A stretch of 64,000 nt of DNA from Clostridiales bacterium (GTDB taxonomy: Bacteria; Bacillota; Clostridia; Christensenellales; Borkfalkiaceae). Location: the NCBI GenBank assembly GCA_015069295.1, contig SVIW01000003.1, positions 1-64,000 on the forward strand, in the 5' to 3' direction. The notes under the pieces are model-generated. The model was not told the DNA's origin. It saw only the letters and a program-made list of their open reading frames with translations, and made no database searches. Positions within the stretch are counted from its first letter, which is position 1, and every line of letters starts with the position of its first letter. A program made the position numbers and the translations under genes. Below are positions 46,231 through 55,570 of this stretch, piece by piece.

Positions 46231-46302
46231 TCTTCGGAAGGATAGATAAGATTGGATGCAACGGCACGTTGCAAGATTATCTTGCTGCAAGCTCAGCTTG
46301 CA
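46231..46302. repeat. Three adjacent 15 bp palindromes after engB (repeat family B)
   Basis: GCAACGGCACGTTGC (46258-46272), GCAAGATTATCTTGC (46271-46285) and GCAAGCTCAGCTTGC (46287-46301), ending against the engB stop codon; on the other side the linker GATAGATAAGATT and TCTTCGGA, as in the copy at 5758. Confidence 0.85.
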
Positions 46303-46965
46303 TTATTCCTCTGCTTCGGCTTCCGTTTCTTCTTCGGCGGGGGTGTTGACCAAATCCAATACGAAACGGATTTTGTCTAACACGTCCTCTTTTCCATAGC
46401 CCGTTTCCGAGCTCGTTGCCAATAGATTGGCGGGGGCAAGGTACAAATCCGCCGCAATCGCGCGGATATGCTCTTTCAATTTCATTTTCGAGAGTTTATC
46501 CGCTTTGGTTAAAACGATGGTAAAGGGAATGGTATGGAAGTGCAAAAATTCGATCATCTGCACGTCGTCCGCCGTGGGGTCGTGGCGTGAATCCACCAGC
46601 ATAAAGACGTGGGCGACGTTTTCTTTCATTTTAAAGAACTCGTCTAAAGTTTTTGCCCATTTTTCCTTTTCCCCTTTCGATACCCGCGCAAAACCGTAAC
46701 CTGGTAAATCGGCAAGAATAAACTCGCCGAAATCGAAATAATTGACAAGTCTCGTTCTGCCCGGCTCGCTACTCGTTTTCGCCAACTTTTTGCGATTGGC
46801 AAGCATATTGATAAACGAGCTTTTTCCCACGTTCGATTTTCCGCAAACGGCAAGCATCGGTTTGTCGGGAGTGATAAATTGTTCTTTTTTCGCGGCGCTG
46901 GTGATAAAGGTCGCGTTTTTAATAACCAGCGCGCTTTCGCGTTTTTGTTGTTTGCTTTCGTACAT
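46303..46965 (-). CDS. engB: Ribosome biogenesis GTPase EngB (YsxC)
   Basis: 220 residues. G1 AVCGKSNVGKSSFIN, G3 DLPGYGFA, G4 TKADK. The KSEPGRT-type switch is SSEPGRTRLVNYF. Needed for 50S assembly. ATG 46965 sits in a CGTAC element (GGTGGCACCATGTAC) that also supplies GGTGG as SD. C-terminal acidic tail. 11 bp after lon. Confidence 0.95.
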   Translation of the reverse strand: MYESKQQKRESALVIKNATFITSAAKKEQFITPDKPMLAVCGKSNVGKSSFINMLANRKKLAKTSSEPGRTRLVNYFDFGEFILADLPGYGFARVSKGEKEKWAKTLDEFFKMKENVAHVFMLVDSRHDPTADDVQMIEFLHFHTIPFTIVLTKADKLSKMKLKEHIRAIAADLYLAPANLLATSSETGYGKEDVLDKIRFVLDLVNTPAEEETEAEAEE

Positions 46966-46982
46966 GGTGCCACCGTTTAACA
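46957..46982 (+). repeat. CGTAC element at the engB start and lon stop
   Basis: CGTACATGGTGCCACCGTTT; nearest to the copy at 58181 (CGTACACGGTGCCGCCATTT). Confidence 0.65.
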
Positions 46983-49409
46983 GCGTACGCCGTCTTGGCG
47001 AACGGTATTTTCGCTAAGCACGGGTACGGCTTTTTTGCCTTTTTTTGGAGTCTGCGAAGGGGGTTGCGCCTTTACGGTCGCGCACTGTTCTATGGCGAGC
47101 GCAAACACTTCGTCTATCTTTTCCACGGGGTAAAAGCGCACGTCTTTTTTCAAAACCTCGGGCAAATCCACGATTTCTCTTTCGTTGGCTTTGGGAATGA
47201 TAACTTTTTGAATCCCTAGCCGTCTTGCCGCCAACGCTTTTTCTTTCAAGCCGCCGATGGGCAGGACTCTGCCGCGCAGGGTAATTTCGCCCGTCATCGC
47301 GACGTCGCCGCGCACCCTATTGCCCGTAAGGACGGATAAAATTGCGGTGGCAATGGTAACGCCCGCGCTTGGCCCGTCTTTGGGGGTTGCGCCCTCGGGA
47401 ACGTGGATATGCAAATCGTAAGCGGAAAATACGGTTTCGTCTATGCCGTATTTTTCCGCGTTTGCGCGCAGATAGGAAAGGGCGGCTTGCGCCGATTCTT
47501 TCATCACTTCGCCCAATTTCCCCGTCAGTTTTAACTCGCCTTTCCCTTTCATCAAGGACGCCTCGACCGTCAGCGTAGTGCCGCCGACTGCCGTCCAAGC
47601 CAGACCCGTAACGGTGCCGATTTCCAAATCGAACCGCTCCTCGTCTTTTTTGAATTTGGGCGTGCCGAGCAACTGTGTGGCGGTTGCCTTGTCTACTTTG
47701 ATAAGGGGCAGAGTCTTATCGGAGGCGTATTTTACGGCGATTTTGCGGCAAATCGTGCCGATGGTACGCTCTAAGGTGCGCACCCCTGCTTCGCGTGTAT
47801 AGCCCTCGATAGCGGCGCGTACGCCCCCTTCCGTGAACGACGCGTTCTTGTTCGTCAAGCCGTTTGCCGCAAGCTGTTTGGGGACGAGATAGCGCTTTGC
47901 GATTTCCGCCTTTTCTTCCAGCGTATAGCCCGAAAGCTCGATAATTTCCATACGGTCGCGAAGGGGGGCGGGAATGGTATCGAGAGAGTTTGCCGTCGTG
48001 ATAAACAGCACTTTGGACAAATCGTAGGGCGCTTCTAAATATCTATCTCGGAAGGAAGTATTTTGCTCGGGGTCGAGCACTTCTAAAAGCGCGCTGGCGG
48101 GATCGCCGTGCATATCCGAAGTGATTTTATCAATTTCGTCGAGCAAGAACACGGGGTTGATCGACCCTGCGTTTTTCATACCGTACAAAATTCTGCCCGG
48201 CATTGCGCCGATATAGGTGCGGCGGTGGCCGCGGATTTCCGCTTCGTCCTTTACGCCGCCGAGGCTCATACGGACGAATTTTCTGCCCAAAGCGCGCGCA
48301 ATCGATTGCGCGATACTCGTTTTACCGACGCCGGGAGGGCCGACAAAGCACAAAATCGGGGCTTTCATCGAGCCCGTCAATTTTAAAACGGCAAGGTATT
48401 CGGTGATACGCTCTTTGATTTTTTCCAAACCGTAGTGGTCGGCTTCTAAAACGGCGATACAATCCTTTAAGTTTTCGGTGTCTTCCGTTTCTTCCGTCCA
48501 AGGCAGGGCAAGGACTTGGTCTAAATAGCCCGTAATGACGGTATATTCCGCCGAAGACGAGGGCATTTTGCCCAGCCTGTCCACCTCTTTCAAACACTTC
48601 TCTTCGAGGTCTTTAGGAAGGTTTTTACAAAGGATTTTTTCTCGGTATTCGTCCTCTTCCTTGTTATCGTCGCCAAGCTCGGTATGAATGGCTTTTAACT
48701 GTTCGCGCAGGAAATATTCCTTTTGGTTTTTATCGATGCTTTGACGTACCGCAGCGGCGATTTTCTTTTCCACGCGGGAAATTTCCAGCTCGTCGTTCAA
48801 ACAGCGTTCGAACTGTTTCAAGCGTTCGATAACGCGGTGTTCTTCCAAAATCGCTTGTTTTACCTCCAAACGCACCCGCATCGAAGAAAGGGTGATATCG
48901 ACGTATTCGTCGGGGTCCTGGCAGCGGTCGAGCTTTGCCAACGTGTCCTTGGCGATTTTTCCGTCCGTTTCCATTACGTCTTTTACGAGCGCTTTTGCCG
49001 TGCGGAAATACGCCTCTTCCAAGACTTCGTCGCCGTGGACGGGGGCAATGGGGTCGGCAACGGCGTAGAAATAGCCGCTTTCCATATCGATAACGCGGGC
49101 GCGGGCGCGGTATAAGCCCTCGCAAAGCACCCGTATCGCGCCGCCCGAAAGCTGGGCGATTTGTTTGATTTTCGCTACGCAGCCGACGGCGTAAAGGTCG
49201 GAGGCGGTAACGTCCTGTTTTTCCGTTTCCCGTTGGGTTAAAATCAAGACCGTGCGATCGCTTGCCGAGGCGCGGTCGATGGCTTTTAGCGTAACTTCCC
49301 TACCGACCTCGAAAGAGATATTGGTATGCGGAAACGCCACCTTGCCGCGTAAGGGCACGATGGGAAGAATGTTCGTCATTTTGTTTTCGTGTATCGTGTA
49401 ATTTTCCAT
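46977..49409 (-). CDS. lon: ATP-dependent protease Lon
   Basis: 810 residues. N-domain beginning [27 protein letters not shown] module with GPPGVGKTS and VFLLDEIDK, and a Ser-Lys protease domain ([19 protein letters not shown]). Degrades misfolded and regulatory proteins. The start is uncertain: ATG 49409 and ATG 49379 both lack an SD. Followed by engB, as in Bacillus, but separated from tig-clpPX, which in many Firmicutes belongs to the same cluster. Confidence 0.95.
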   Translation of the reverse strand: MENYTIHENKMTNILPIVPLRGKVAFPHTNISFEVGREVTLKAIDRASASDRTVLILTQRETEKQDVTASDLYAVGCVAKIKQIAQLSGGAIRVLCEGLYRARARVIDMESGYFYAVADPIAPVHGDEVLEEAYFRTAKALVKDVMETDGKIAKDTLAKLDRCQDPDEYVDITLSSMRVRLEVKQAILEEHRVIERLKQFERCLNDELEISRVEKKIAAAVRQSIDKNQKEYFLREQLKAIHTELGDDNKEEDEYREKILCKNLPKDLEEKCLKEVDRLGKMPSSSAEYTVITGYLDQVLALPWTEETEDTENLKDCIAVLEADHYGLEKIKERITEYLAVLKLTGSMKAPILCFVGPPGVGKTSIAQSIARALGRKFVRMSLGGVKDEAEIRGHRRTYIGAMPGRILYGMKNAGSINPVFLLDEIDKITSDMHGDPASALLEVLDPEQNTSFRDRYLEAPYDLSKVLFITTANSLDTIPAPLRDRMEIIELSGYTLEEKAEIAKRYLVPKQLAANGLTNKNASFTEGGVRAAIEGYTREAGVRTLERTIGTICRKIAVKYASDKTLPLIKVDKATATQLLGTPKFKKDEERFDLEIGTVTGLAWTAVGGTTLTVEASLMKGKGELKLTGKLGEVMKESAQAALSYLRANAEKYGIDETVFSAYDLHIHVPEGATPKDGPSAGVTIATAILSVLTGNRVRGDVAMTGEITLRGRVLPIGGLKEKALAARRLGIQKVIIPKANEREIVDLPEVLKKDVRFYPVEKIDEVFALAIEQCATVKAQPPSQTPKKGKKAVPVLSENTVRQDGVRC

Positions 49410-49462
49410 ATATGTATTATTACCCGTTTTTGCGGGTTTTTAAACGAGTCGGTTTTATGAAA

Positions 49463-49490
49463 AAAGGGCGGGAAAACCCGCCCTTTCGTG
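49463..49490 (-). terminator. Terminator of the Wzz-kinase pair
   Basis: AAAGGGCGGG / CCCGCCCTTT, loop TTTT on the minus strand, then T6. Confidence 0.9.
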
Positions 49491-49497
49491 TTTATAT

Positions 49498-50334
49498 TTA
49501 GGATTGCGACGGCTCGTCGTCTTGCTCGTTGGGGTCGGTGGACCCGTAGGAATAGGACGAATAGTAATAATATTTTTTATAACCGCCGTAATAGCCGCTG
49601 GTGGGCGCGGTTTTGAAGTCGTTGACGACGACGCCCAAGACGTTTGCTTTTGCAAAGCGCAAGGTGTTCAGCGCGCGTTCGATATCGCTGATATAGGATA
49701 CCTGATGACGGCAAACGAGCACCGCACCGTCCGTTTCCGTTGCTAACGCCAAAGCGTCGGAAAGAAGAAGAACGGGGGGCGTGTCGATAATGACGTAATC
49801 GTAACGGCTGCGAAGTTCTTGCAACAGCTTTTTCATTTCCTCGCTTTCAAGAAGTTCGTAGGGCTTGGGAGAATGGGTACCGCAAGTGATATACGAAAGG
49901 TTTTCGTTGATGGACGAGTGGTGAATTACTTCGCTTAAAGTGTTTTGACCCGAAAGACAATCGGAAAGACCGGGAACGGACTTGTCCTTGAAATATTTTG
50001 CGACTCTGCCTTTACGGATATCGGCGTCAACCAAAACGACGGATGCGTTGGAGATAGCGAACATCAACGCAAGGTTTGCCGTAACCGTCGTTTTCCCGTC
50101 TTCGGGGTACGCCGACGTCGTCATCAATACGACGCCGCCCTCTTTCTTCGGGACGGAAACGGAAAGGGAGGCTTTCAAATTACGGAAAGCTTCCGTTACG
50201 TCAAAGGGAGTATCTTCGTTGAGAAGATATTCGGCTCTGTGCGAGTGGTGTTTATGGGTTTGGGAGGCTTTTGCCGCGCGTTTTTCGTGCGAGTGTTTGG
50301 AAATTTTTCCCGTGAAATTAGAGAACAGACCCAT
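49498..50334 (-). CDS. Bacterial tyrosine kinase, CpsD/CapB family
   Basis: 278 residues. Walker A SAYPEDGKTT, Walker A-prime VVLVDADIRKG, Walker B DYVIIDTPP and a C-terminal tyrosine cluster (YYGGYKKYYYYSSYSYGS) that is autophosphorylated. A His-rich N-terminus (residues 13-33) is unusual. It pairs with the membrane activator encoded immediately upstream (stop and start overlap as TAATG) and controls export of surface polysaccharide; no glycosyltransferases are nearby. Confidence 0.9.
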   Translation of the reverse strand: MGLFSNFTGKISKHSHEKRAAKASQTHKHHSHRAEYLLNEDTPFDVTEAFRNLKASLSVSVPKKEGGVVLMTTSAYPEDGKTTVTANLALMFAISNASVVLVDADIRKGRVAKYFKDKSVPGLSDCLSGQNTLSEVIHHSSINENLSYITCGTHSPKPYELLESEEMKKLLQELRSRYDYVIIDTPPVLLLSDALALATETDGAVLVCRHQVSYISDIERALNTLRFAKANVLGVVVNDFKTAPTSGYYGGYKKYYYYSSYSYGSTDPNEQDDEPSQS

Positions 50335-51605
50335 TATTGCACCTCCGTATCGTTCTTGTTGGATTTCTCGCCCTTTCTCTTGGCGTTGGATTCGTCTACC
50401 AACTCGTCAATGGTCGGGATAACGCCGAGAACGGGAACGTTGAATTTCTTGGAGATAACTTCGTGGTCGCGAAGTTTCTTATCCGATTTGTCGATGATAA
50501 TCACGGCGATACAAGCCACGACGAGGGAAATTGCCGCGAAGATGAGCGCGAATTTAATCGCCTCGGTAATCGTGTAATATTTGTTCGTCAATTCGGGCGC
50601 GTCCATACGCGTAACTCTTTGGCAGTTCGTGCCCGTATAGCCTGCGGGAACAGTCATATTTTCTTCTACGTACTGAGGAACGACGGTTTTAATACGTGCA
50701 TACAGCTCGTTTGCAAACTCCTTGTCGTTGAGGACGGAAATTTCTACGTAGATGAAACTGCGCGCGAGGTTGTTTGCATCTTCAATGTCCACGTCTTCTT
50801 CCAAATACGTATAGGTTACGGTAGAGGAGTATTTATACAGCTCGCTTGCGTATTTGTCCGTCGAACGCCATACTTCCAAAGCCGCTTCGGTATAGGTTTC
50901 CGCGTCGTCCCTTGCCGTTTTTGCAACCGCTTTCGCACTCTTTGCCGCTTCGCTTGCCAAAACGTAATGTTCGTGCGCGCCTTCGAGCGCCATGATATAG
51001 CTGTTGGAAGCGCCGACCTTCGTCTTTAAGGTTTCAAAGTGCTTTTCATAGGCTGCGTCGCTGTACGAAATATCTTTGTAATCAGGGAGATCGCAAACGA
51101 CGAGATCCCACGCCTTTTCGAGTGCGGCAAGGGAGTCTTTTACGTCGGTATTGGCGGTGTTGACCGTTTCTTCTGCTTTGGTTGCCGCGTCGATTTTTTC
51201 TTGCGCAAGCGCAACTGCTTCGGTAAGCTCTTTGGATTTTTCTTCGTCGTCCGTCCAGCCTTTAGGGTTGGGCAAATTTTCACCGTTAAGCATCAATTTT
51301 TCGGCAAAGCTTTCTGAAGAAAGTAATTTCACCATATTGTCCATAACGTGTCTGCCGTACGCGCCGTATACGCTGTATTGGCTGCTTTCCCCTTCGATTT
51401 CCTTGGGGTTTTCGGGGTTGACGTAAAACTCGATAGGGTCTACCGTGCCGTAGTAATCTACGCCGTAGGTACGGAATATCGCAAAGATACCGCCTGCCAT
51501 GCCGCCGATGATCATCACCAAAATAAGAATTTTGATCTTACTGAGGAGTAAGCGCAAAATATCCATTAAGCTGACGCCTTCTTCTTTTTGAATGGTTTCT
51601 TCCAT
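50334..51605 (-). CDS. Wzz/CapA-type chain-length determinant and kinase activator
   Basis: 423 residues. TM1 near 28-50 and TM2 near 355-378 enclose a large extracytoplasmic domain with a long Ala/Glu/Lys-rich coiled coil (about 120-280). The short cytosolic C-terminus would activate the kinase. ATG 51605 has AAGGAG upstream. Confidence 0.85.
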   Translation of the reverse strand: MEETIQKEEGVSLMDILRLLLSKIKILILVMIIGGMAGGIFAIFRTYGVDYYGTVDPIEFYVNPENPKEIEGESSQYSVYGAYGRHVMDNMVKLLSSESFAEKLMLNGENLPNPKGWTDDEEKSKELTEAVALAQEKIDAATKAEETVNTANTDVKDSLAALEKAWDLVVCDLPDYKDISYSDAAYEKHFETLKTKVGASNSYIMALEGAHEHYVLASEAAKSAKAVAKTARDDAETYTEAALEVWRSTDKYASELYKYSSTVTYTYLEEDVDIEDANNLARSFIYVEISVLNDKEFANELYARIKTVVPQYVEENMTVPAGYTGTNCQRVTRMDAPELTNKYYTITEAIKFALIFAAISLVVACIAVIIIDKSDKKLRDHEVISKKFNVPVLGVIPTIDELVDESNAKRKGEKSNKNDTEVQ

Positions 51606-51646
51606 CACGTTCTCCTTGAGAATAGTTCTTTCGTTGCTGCTTATTA

Positions 51647-51713
51647 TTTTATAAATATTTATAAAATACAGTTTTCCGTTACCTATTATAACATTTTCTT
51701 TTCGGCTTGTAAA
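51647..51713 (-). promoter_or_regulatory. Promoter of the Wzz-kinase operon
   Basis: TTTACA (51708-51713), spacer 17, extended -10 TGTTATAAT (51685-51690). The leader contains the palindrome TTTTATAAATATTTATAAAA (51647-51666). Confidence 0.8.
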
Positions 51714-51782
51714 GCGTTTGTGCAAAGAAAAAAGAAGGTAAAAAAAGTAAAACGGGAAACAAAGGGGAAAAGCGGCTGATTT

Positions 51783-51832
51783 TCAACGCGTACACGGTGC
51801 CCTCGTTTTTCTTCGTCTCGTACCTGGTATGG
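51783..51832 (+). repeat. Two tandem CGTAC elements
   Basis: CAACGCGTACACGGTGCCCT then CGTTTTTCTT, followed by GTCTCGTACCTGGTATGG. Between rng and the Wzz promoter. Confidence 0.8.
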
Positions 51833-51841
51833 AATAAAAAT

Positions 51842-51865
51842 AAAAAGAGCGGTCGCGCTCTTTTT
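51842..51865 (-). terminator. rng terminator
   Basis: AAAAAGAGCG / CGCTCTTTTT, loop of 4. Confidence 0.85.
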
Positions 51866-51869
51866 ACAA

Positions 51870-53387
51870 TCAGTATAAAATTTGTGCCTTTGCGGGCAAA
51901 GTTAAAACGGTGGCGTTGTCGCCGCGGACGGTGAAATACGTAGGGGAATAGGTTTTGTGCGGGATAAAATATATCCGCTTATCCTTCCATCTGTTTTTTG
52001 CCTCGATGGAGAAAAGCCCTTCGCCAAGTATTTTTTGCAATACCCCTTCGTGCAGGTCGATAATGGCGGCGGTATAGCCGTCGGCAAAACAGTCGAGAAT
52101 ACTTTCCCGAAGATTTTTAATCGTCATACTGTCCTTTTGGATGTAGCCGCTGCCCTCGCAGTGGGGACAGACTTTTTCGTAATAGGAAAAGGTTTCGTGC
52201 CCTACCCGTTTTCGGGTAAATTGCGTAAGACAAAGCTCGCTCATCGGCAGGACGTTGCACTTTGCCTTATCCAAAGCAAGGCAGGCGCGCAGCGCTTCGG
52301 TTACCGCGGTTTTATGTTCCTCGTTTACCATATCGATAAAATCGACGACGACGATGCCGCCGACGTTGCGCAAGCGTACTTGACGGGCAATTTCCTTGGC
52401 GGCGGCGAGGTTGACGGAAAATACCGTTTCTTCAAGGCTCGTTTCCCCGACGTAGCTGCCGGTATTGACGTCTACGACCGTCATCGCTTCGGTGTGGTCA
52501 ATGACGAGGTAGCCGCCGTTATCCAAAGGCACTTTGGGCGATAACGATTGAGTAATCAGCGGGGAAATGCCGTATTCTTGATAGAGCGAGCGCTCGCCCG
52601 TGTGTAATTTTAATTTGCGGGCAGGGAAGTCTTTTCTCAGCTTTGCAAGGTGGGAAAGACGGTGATACAACGTTTCGTCGCCCACGTGTATCACGGAAAT
52701 TTCGTCGCCGACGCAATCGCGTATTACGCGCGCAGGCAAATCGTCGTCCTCGTATAAAAGAGTGCCGACGGGCGCGGTTTTGGCGAGTTTTTGCATTTCC
52801 AAATGTAATTTTTTAAGATAGAGAACCTCGGCTTTTAATTGTTTTTGCGTGGCAAGCGGGGCTTGCGTACGAATGATAAAGCCTTCGTTTTTATCTTCCC
52901 GCATTTTTTCGACGGTGGAGAGGGCTTCGGCGCGCAGGGCTTCGTCTACGATGCGTCTGGAAATGCCCAAAAAGTCGGTGTTGGGCAGAAAAATGACGTT
53001 TTTCCCTACGAAAGAAAGGTGCGTCGTTACCTTTGCGCCCTTGTTGCCGCGCGGCGGCTTGGTAACCTGCACGATGATTTCGTCCCCGACGTTTAAATCC
53101 AAGTTTTTTTGGTTCGCCTCGCCCATGGTACCGTCGTATTTGCTGTAATCGGTATACGTTTCCTCCATAGAAAGGTAGCAATTTTTTGCCAATCCGCAGT
53201 TTATAAAAGCGGCGTTCATCCCCGAAAGAACGTTGGTAACTTTGCCTTTATATACGTTCCCCACGCAAGCGACGCGGGGTTCGTTTTCACAGGAAAATTC
53301 TACGAGCTTCCCCTCTTCGACGAGAGCGGCGAACTGTTGTTTGCAATAACGGTCTAAAAACCATTCTTTTTTCGTTTCTTTTTTCAT
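51870..53387 (-). CDS. rng: Ribonuclease E/G family protein
   Basis: 505 residues. S1-like domain (VYKGKVTNVLSGMNAAFINCG), 5-prime sensor and RNase H-like region, catalytic Asp residues in TVVDVNTG and GGIVVVDFIDM, and the zinc-link CPHCEGSG. Processes rRNA and mRNA. AAGGA 11 bases before ATG 53387. Own promoter TTGCCA/TATACT at 53450-53479. Confidence 0.93.
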   Translation of the reverse strand: MKKETKKEWFLDRYCKQQFAALVEEGKLVEFSCENEPRVACVGNVYKGKVTNVLSGMNAAFINCGLAKNCYLSMEETYTDYSKYDGTMGEANQKNLDLNVGDEIIVQVTKPPRGNKGAKVTTHLSFVGKNVIFLPNTDFLGISRRIVDEALRAEALSTVEKMREDKNEGFIIRTQAPLATQKQLKAEVLYLKKLHLEMQKLAKTAPVGTLLYEDDDLPARVIRDCVGDEISVIHVGDETLYHRLSHLAKLRKDFPARKLKLHTGERSLYQEYGISPLITQSLSPKVPLDNGGYLVIDHTEAMTVVDVNTGSYVGETSLEETVFSVNLAAAKEIARQVRLRNVGGIVVVDFIDMVNEEHKTAVTEALRACLALDKAKCNVLPMSELCLTQFTRKRVGHETFSYYEKVCPHCEGSGYIQKDSMTIKNLRESILDCFADGYTAAIIDLHEGVLQKILGEGLFSIEAKNRWKDKRIYFIPHKTYSPTYFTVRGDNATVLTLPAKAQILY

Positions 53388-53449
53388 AAAGCGGTGTTTC
53401 CTTGCGTTCGAAATTTGGTCGGGCAGGCGCGGAAAACCGCACAAACATT

Positions 53450-53479
53450 AGTATAACATACCGCGCGGGAATTTGGCAA
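53450..53479 (-). promoter_or_regulatory. rng promoter
   Basis: TTGCCA (53474-53479), spacer 18, extended -10 TGTTATACT (53450-53455). Confidence 0.7.
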
Positions 53480-53526
53480 GCCGTTTTACAAGATTTTGCC
53501 TTATTTTATAGGAAAAGCGTCTATTT

Positions 53527-54495
53527 TTAAAGGGGAAAAGGGGCGGAGAGGAGATTTTGCAAGGGTTCGTACGGGGTTTTTGCCGCGGCAAAGAGCGCGG
53601 AAAGCTCGGTTTGGGTAACCTCGCAAAGGCGGCGCTGCTTTTCGTCGTACACCTCCAAAACGAGGAAGGCGTCGCGGGAAAGGAAACGGAAGACGTCTTT
53701 TATGGGACAGTTGCCGCTAACGGCGACTCGACGGATTTCCACGCCGCGCTGCAAGGCGTTTTGAAAGGAAAAATCAAGGCGGGAATAGACGGCGGCTTTG
53801 TTGCGGTTGCCCAAAGCCCCGACTAATAAAAACACGCTGAAAAAAAGCAAAGACGGGTTAGGATTTCCGCTTGCGCATTGCAGGGAAAAGGTCAGCAAAA
53901 ACAGCGCGCAAAAGGAAAAAGTAACTATGCGGCAAACGCCGTCTGCTCTGCGTTCGGCGCGGGCGGCGTCGGGGTGCTTTTTTAAAAACAAACGGGTAAG
54001 AAGTCCTTTAAAAATCCGTCCGCCGTCCAAGGGGTACGCCGGCAGGATATTGACGAGGGCAATCGATAGCGAGGTATAGCAGGCTACGTCGGTGAACGCG
54101 TACAGGGTAGGGGCAATCCACCATAATGCGACAAAAAACACGGCGGTTAGAAGATTGCAAAGAGGGCCGCAAACGGCGACGAAAATTTCGTCTTTTGCGG
54201 AGATTCCGCGAAGATCCCCGTCGATAACCGCGCCAAAGGGCATCAAGACGATGGCGTTGAGCTTATAACCGAGTTTTGCGGCGGCAAAGGCGTGCGCGCA
54301 CTCGTGCTGAATCGCCACTAAAGCGCACAGTAAAAACAGAAACAATTCGCCCGTGAGCGCGTACCAAATCCCGACGAGCAAAAAAAGCGGGTGCAGGCGA
54401 AAAAGCCGGAAGGGATTTTTTCGGGGCGGGCAAGAAGAAGAGCGACAGGGATTCTGTCGCTCGTGTTTTTTAAAAGGATTTTTACGGATAGACAA
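53527..54495 (-). CDS. spoIVFB: SpoIVFB-like intramembrane metalloprotease (M50)
   Basis: 322 residues. Zinc motif HECAH in the second membrane segment and NILPAYPLDGGR in a later one, the M50B signature. A C-terminal CBS-like region follows (about 230-322). In Bacillus SpoIVFB cleaves pro-sigma-K in the mother cell. The start is TTG 54495 with GGGGG 9 bases upstream, in a CGTAC-element-like sequence. The SpoIVFA-like gene precedes it by 13 bp, which supports the sporulation role. Confidence 0.85.
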   Translation of the reverse strand: MSIRKNPFKKHERQNPCRSSSCPPRKNPFRLFRLHPLFLLVGIWYALTGELFLFLLCALVAIQHECAHAFAAAKLGYKLNAIVLMPFGAVIDGDLRGISAKDEIFVAVCGPLCNLLTAVFFVALWWIAPTLYAFTDVACYTSLSIALVNILPAYPLDGGRIFKGLLTRLFLKKHPDAARAERRADGVCRIVTFSFCALFLLTFSLQCASGNPNPSLLFFSVFLLVGALGNRNKAAVYSRLDFSFQNALQRGVEIRRVAVSGNCPIKDVFRFLSRDAFLVLEVYDEKQRRLCEVTQTELSALFAAAKTPYEPLQNLLSAPFPL

Positions 54496-54512
54496 CGGTG
54501 CGCCCCCTTTAC
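54488..54512 (+). repeat. CGTAC-like element at the spoIVFB start
   Basis: GACAACGGTGCGCCCCCTTT; complement supplies the GGGGG SD and TTG start. Confidence 0.45.
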
Positions 54513-55453
54513 GATTGCGTCCACGCGAGGCAGTTTTCTTCCGTCAAACGGAAACAGTTTAACGCCTTGCCCGACGAGTACATCGTAATTTTTACCTCCG
54601 TTTCCCCGTTCGAATAGCCTACGGGAACGTTGGCTTTTACTTCCTCGCCCACGGCGTAATACACGTAGTCTAAACCGTCAAACGAGCCTGTAAATGAGTC
54701 GGAGTATTGGATTTTTAAGGTATAAACGCCGTCCGTTTGCGTTACTTCGTAAACTCTGCCGTTTGCGGCGGGATAGACGCAGCATTCGTCTTGGAAGGAA
54801 AGTACGCCGTCTTCGGATAAGCTAAGCGTTGCGCTCGAATATTCGCTGACGATGGGCGAAAGGTCAAAATCGGCGTAGCTGCGGGTATCGACGGCGGCGG
54901 TTTCCGCCGCAGGGGTCGTTAAAGTGCGGAAGAAGGTATTGACGCCGCTTTCGGGCAAGAAGACGTTGGTTAAAAAAATCGTGCCGCACAAGGCGCAGGC
55001 GATTGCAAATTCTGCGCGCAAAAGCAGACGCGTTTTGCGTGCGGACGGAGCGTTATCCTCGTTCATCTCGTACCTGCTCCCCTCGTTTTCTGCAAAGTCT
55101 TCGATTTCAAGCGGTTTTTTAAAGCGGAAACGGTCTAGCCAACTGCGCTTTTCTTCGCCGTGCAAGCGCACGGTGTCGATGCGGTCGGGAATCGAGTCGA
55201 ACTCTAAAATCCCCTCGTTTTGCTCGCCGTCCAAGGGCAAAAGTTCTTCCGTTGGAGGTTGAGGGGGTTGCGGCTCGGTTTCGTCCAGCCGGTCGTTGAC
55301 CTGCGCGATAACGCTGTCTTTTAACGGAAGTTCGAAAAGGGGCGTTTCGCGTTTTGTGCGCGCAGATTTTTTACGGCGGCGGGTTTTTCGTACTACGTTG
55401 ACGGTAGAGACGGGTATTTCCAGCATTTCTGCGTATTCGATTTCTTCGTTCAT
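54509..55453 (-). CDS. SpoIVFA-like membrane protein with degenerate M23 domain
   Basis: 314 residues. Long acidic cytosolic region (1-165, Pro/Glu-rich), one membrane segment (about 170-190) and an extracytoplasmic C-terminal domain whose pattern (NGRVYEV, YTLKIQYSD, VGEEVKANVPVGY) follows a LytM/M23 fold without zinc ligands, like SpoIVFA. Its place before spoIVFB is the main support. AAGGAG before ATG 55453. A CGTAC element at 55061-55093 encodes EGSRYEMNE. Confidence 0.65.
   Translation of the reverse strand: MNEEIEYAEMLEIPVSTVNVVRKTRRRKKSARTKRETPLFELPLKDSVIAQVNDRLDETEPQPPQPPTEELLPLDGEQNEGILEFDSIPDRIDTVRLHGEEKRSWLDRFRFKKPLEIEDFAENEGSRYEMNEDNAPSARKTRLLLRAEFAIACALCGTIFLTNVFLPESGVNTFFRTLTTPAAETAAVDTRSYADFDLSPIVSEYSSATLSLSEDGVLSFQDECCVYPAANGRVYEVTQTDGVYTLKIQYSDSFTGSFDGLDYVYYAVGEEVKANVPVGYSNGETEVKITMYSSGKALNCFRLTEENCLAWTQS
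55061..55093 (+). repeat. CGTAC element inside the spoIVFA-like gene
   Basis: CATCTCGTACCTGCTCCCCT then CGTTTTC, in the cytosolic region close to the membrane segment. Confidence 0.65.
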
Positions 55454-55570
55454 AACTATCTCCTTAAAACTTGTGCTTTTCAATCCTGTTTTATCGTATG
55501 CGCAAAAGGCGGGATTTAGAACAAAGGACAAGAACAAAACGAAGCCTGCGCTTCGCTTTTTTAGGGCTCT

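Noticed and set aside
46231-46302. Palindrome cluster as a tRNA or CRISPR
   Set aside because: No cloverleaf, no T-loop sequence, no repeat-spacer regularity; best explained as consecutive short palindromes.
45726-46965. A restriction-modification or defence island around the DUF559 gene
   Set aside because: Neighbours are khpB, engB and lon; no methylase, helicase or toxin-antitoxin genes were found.
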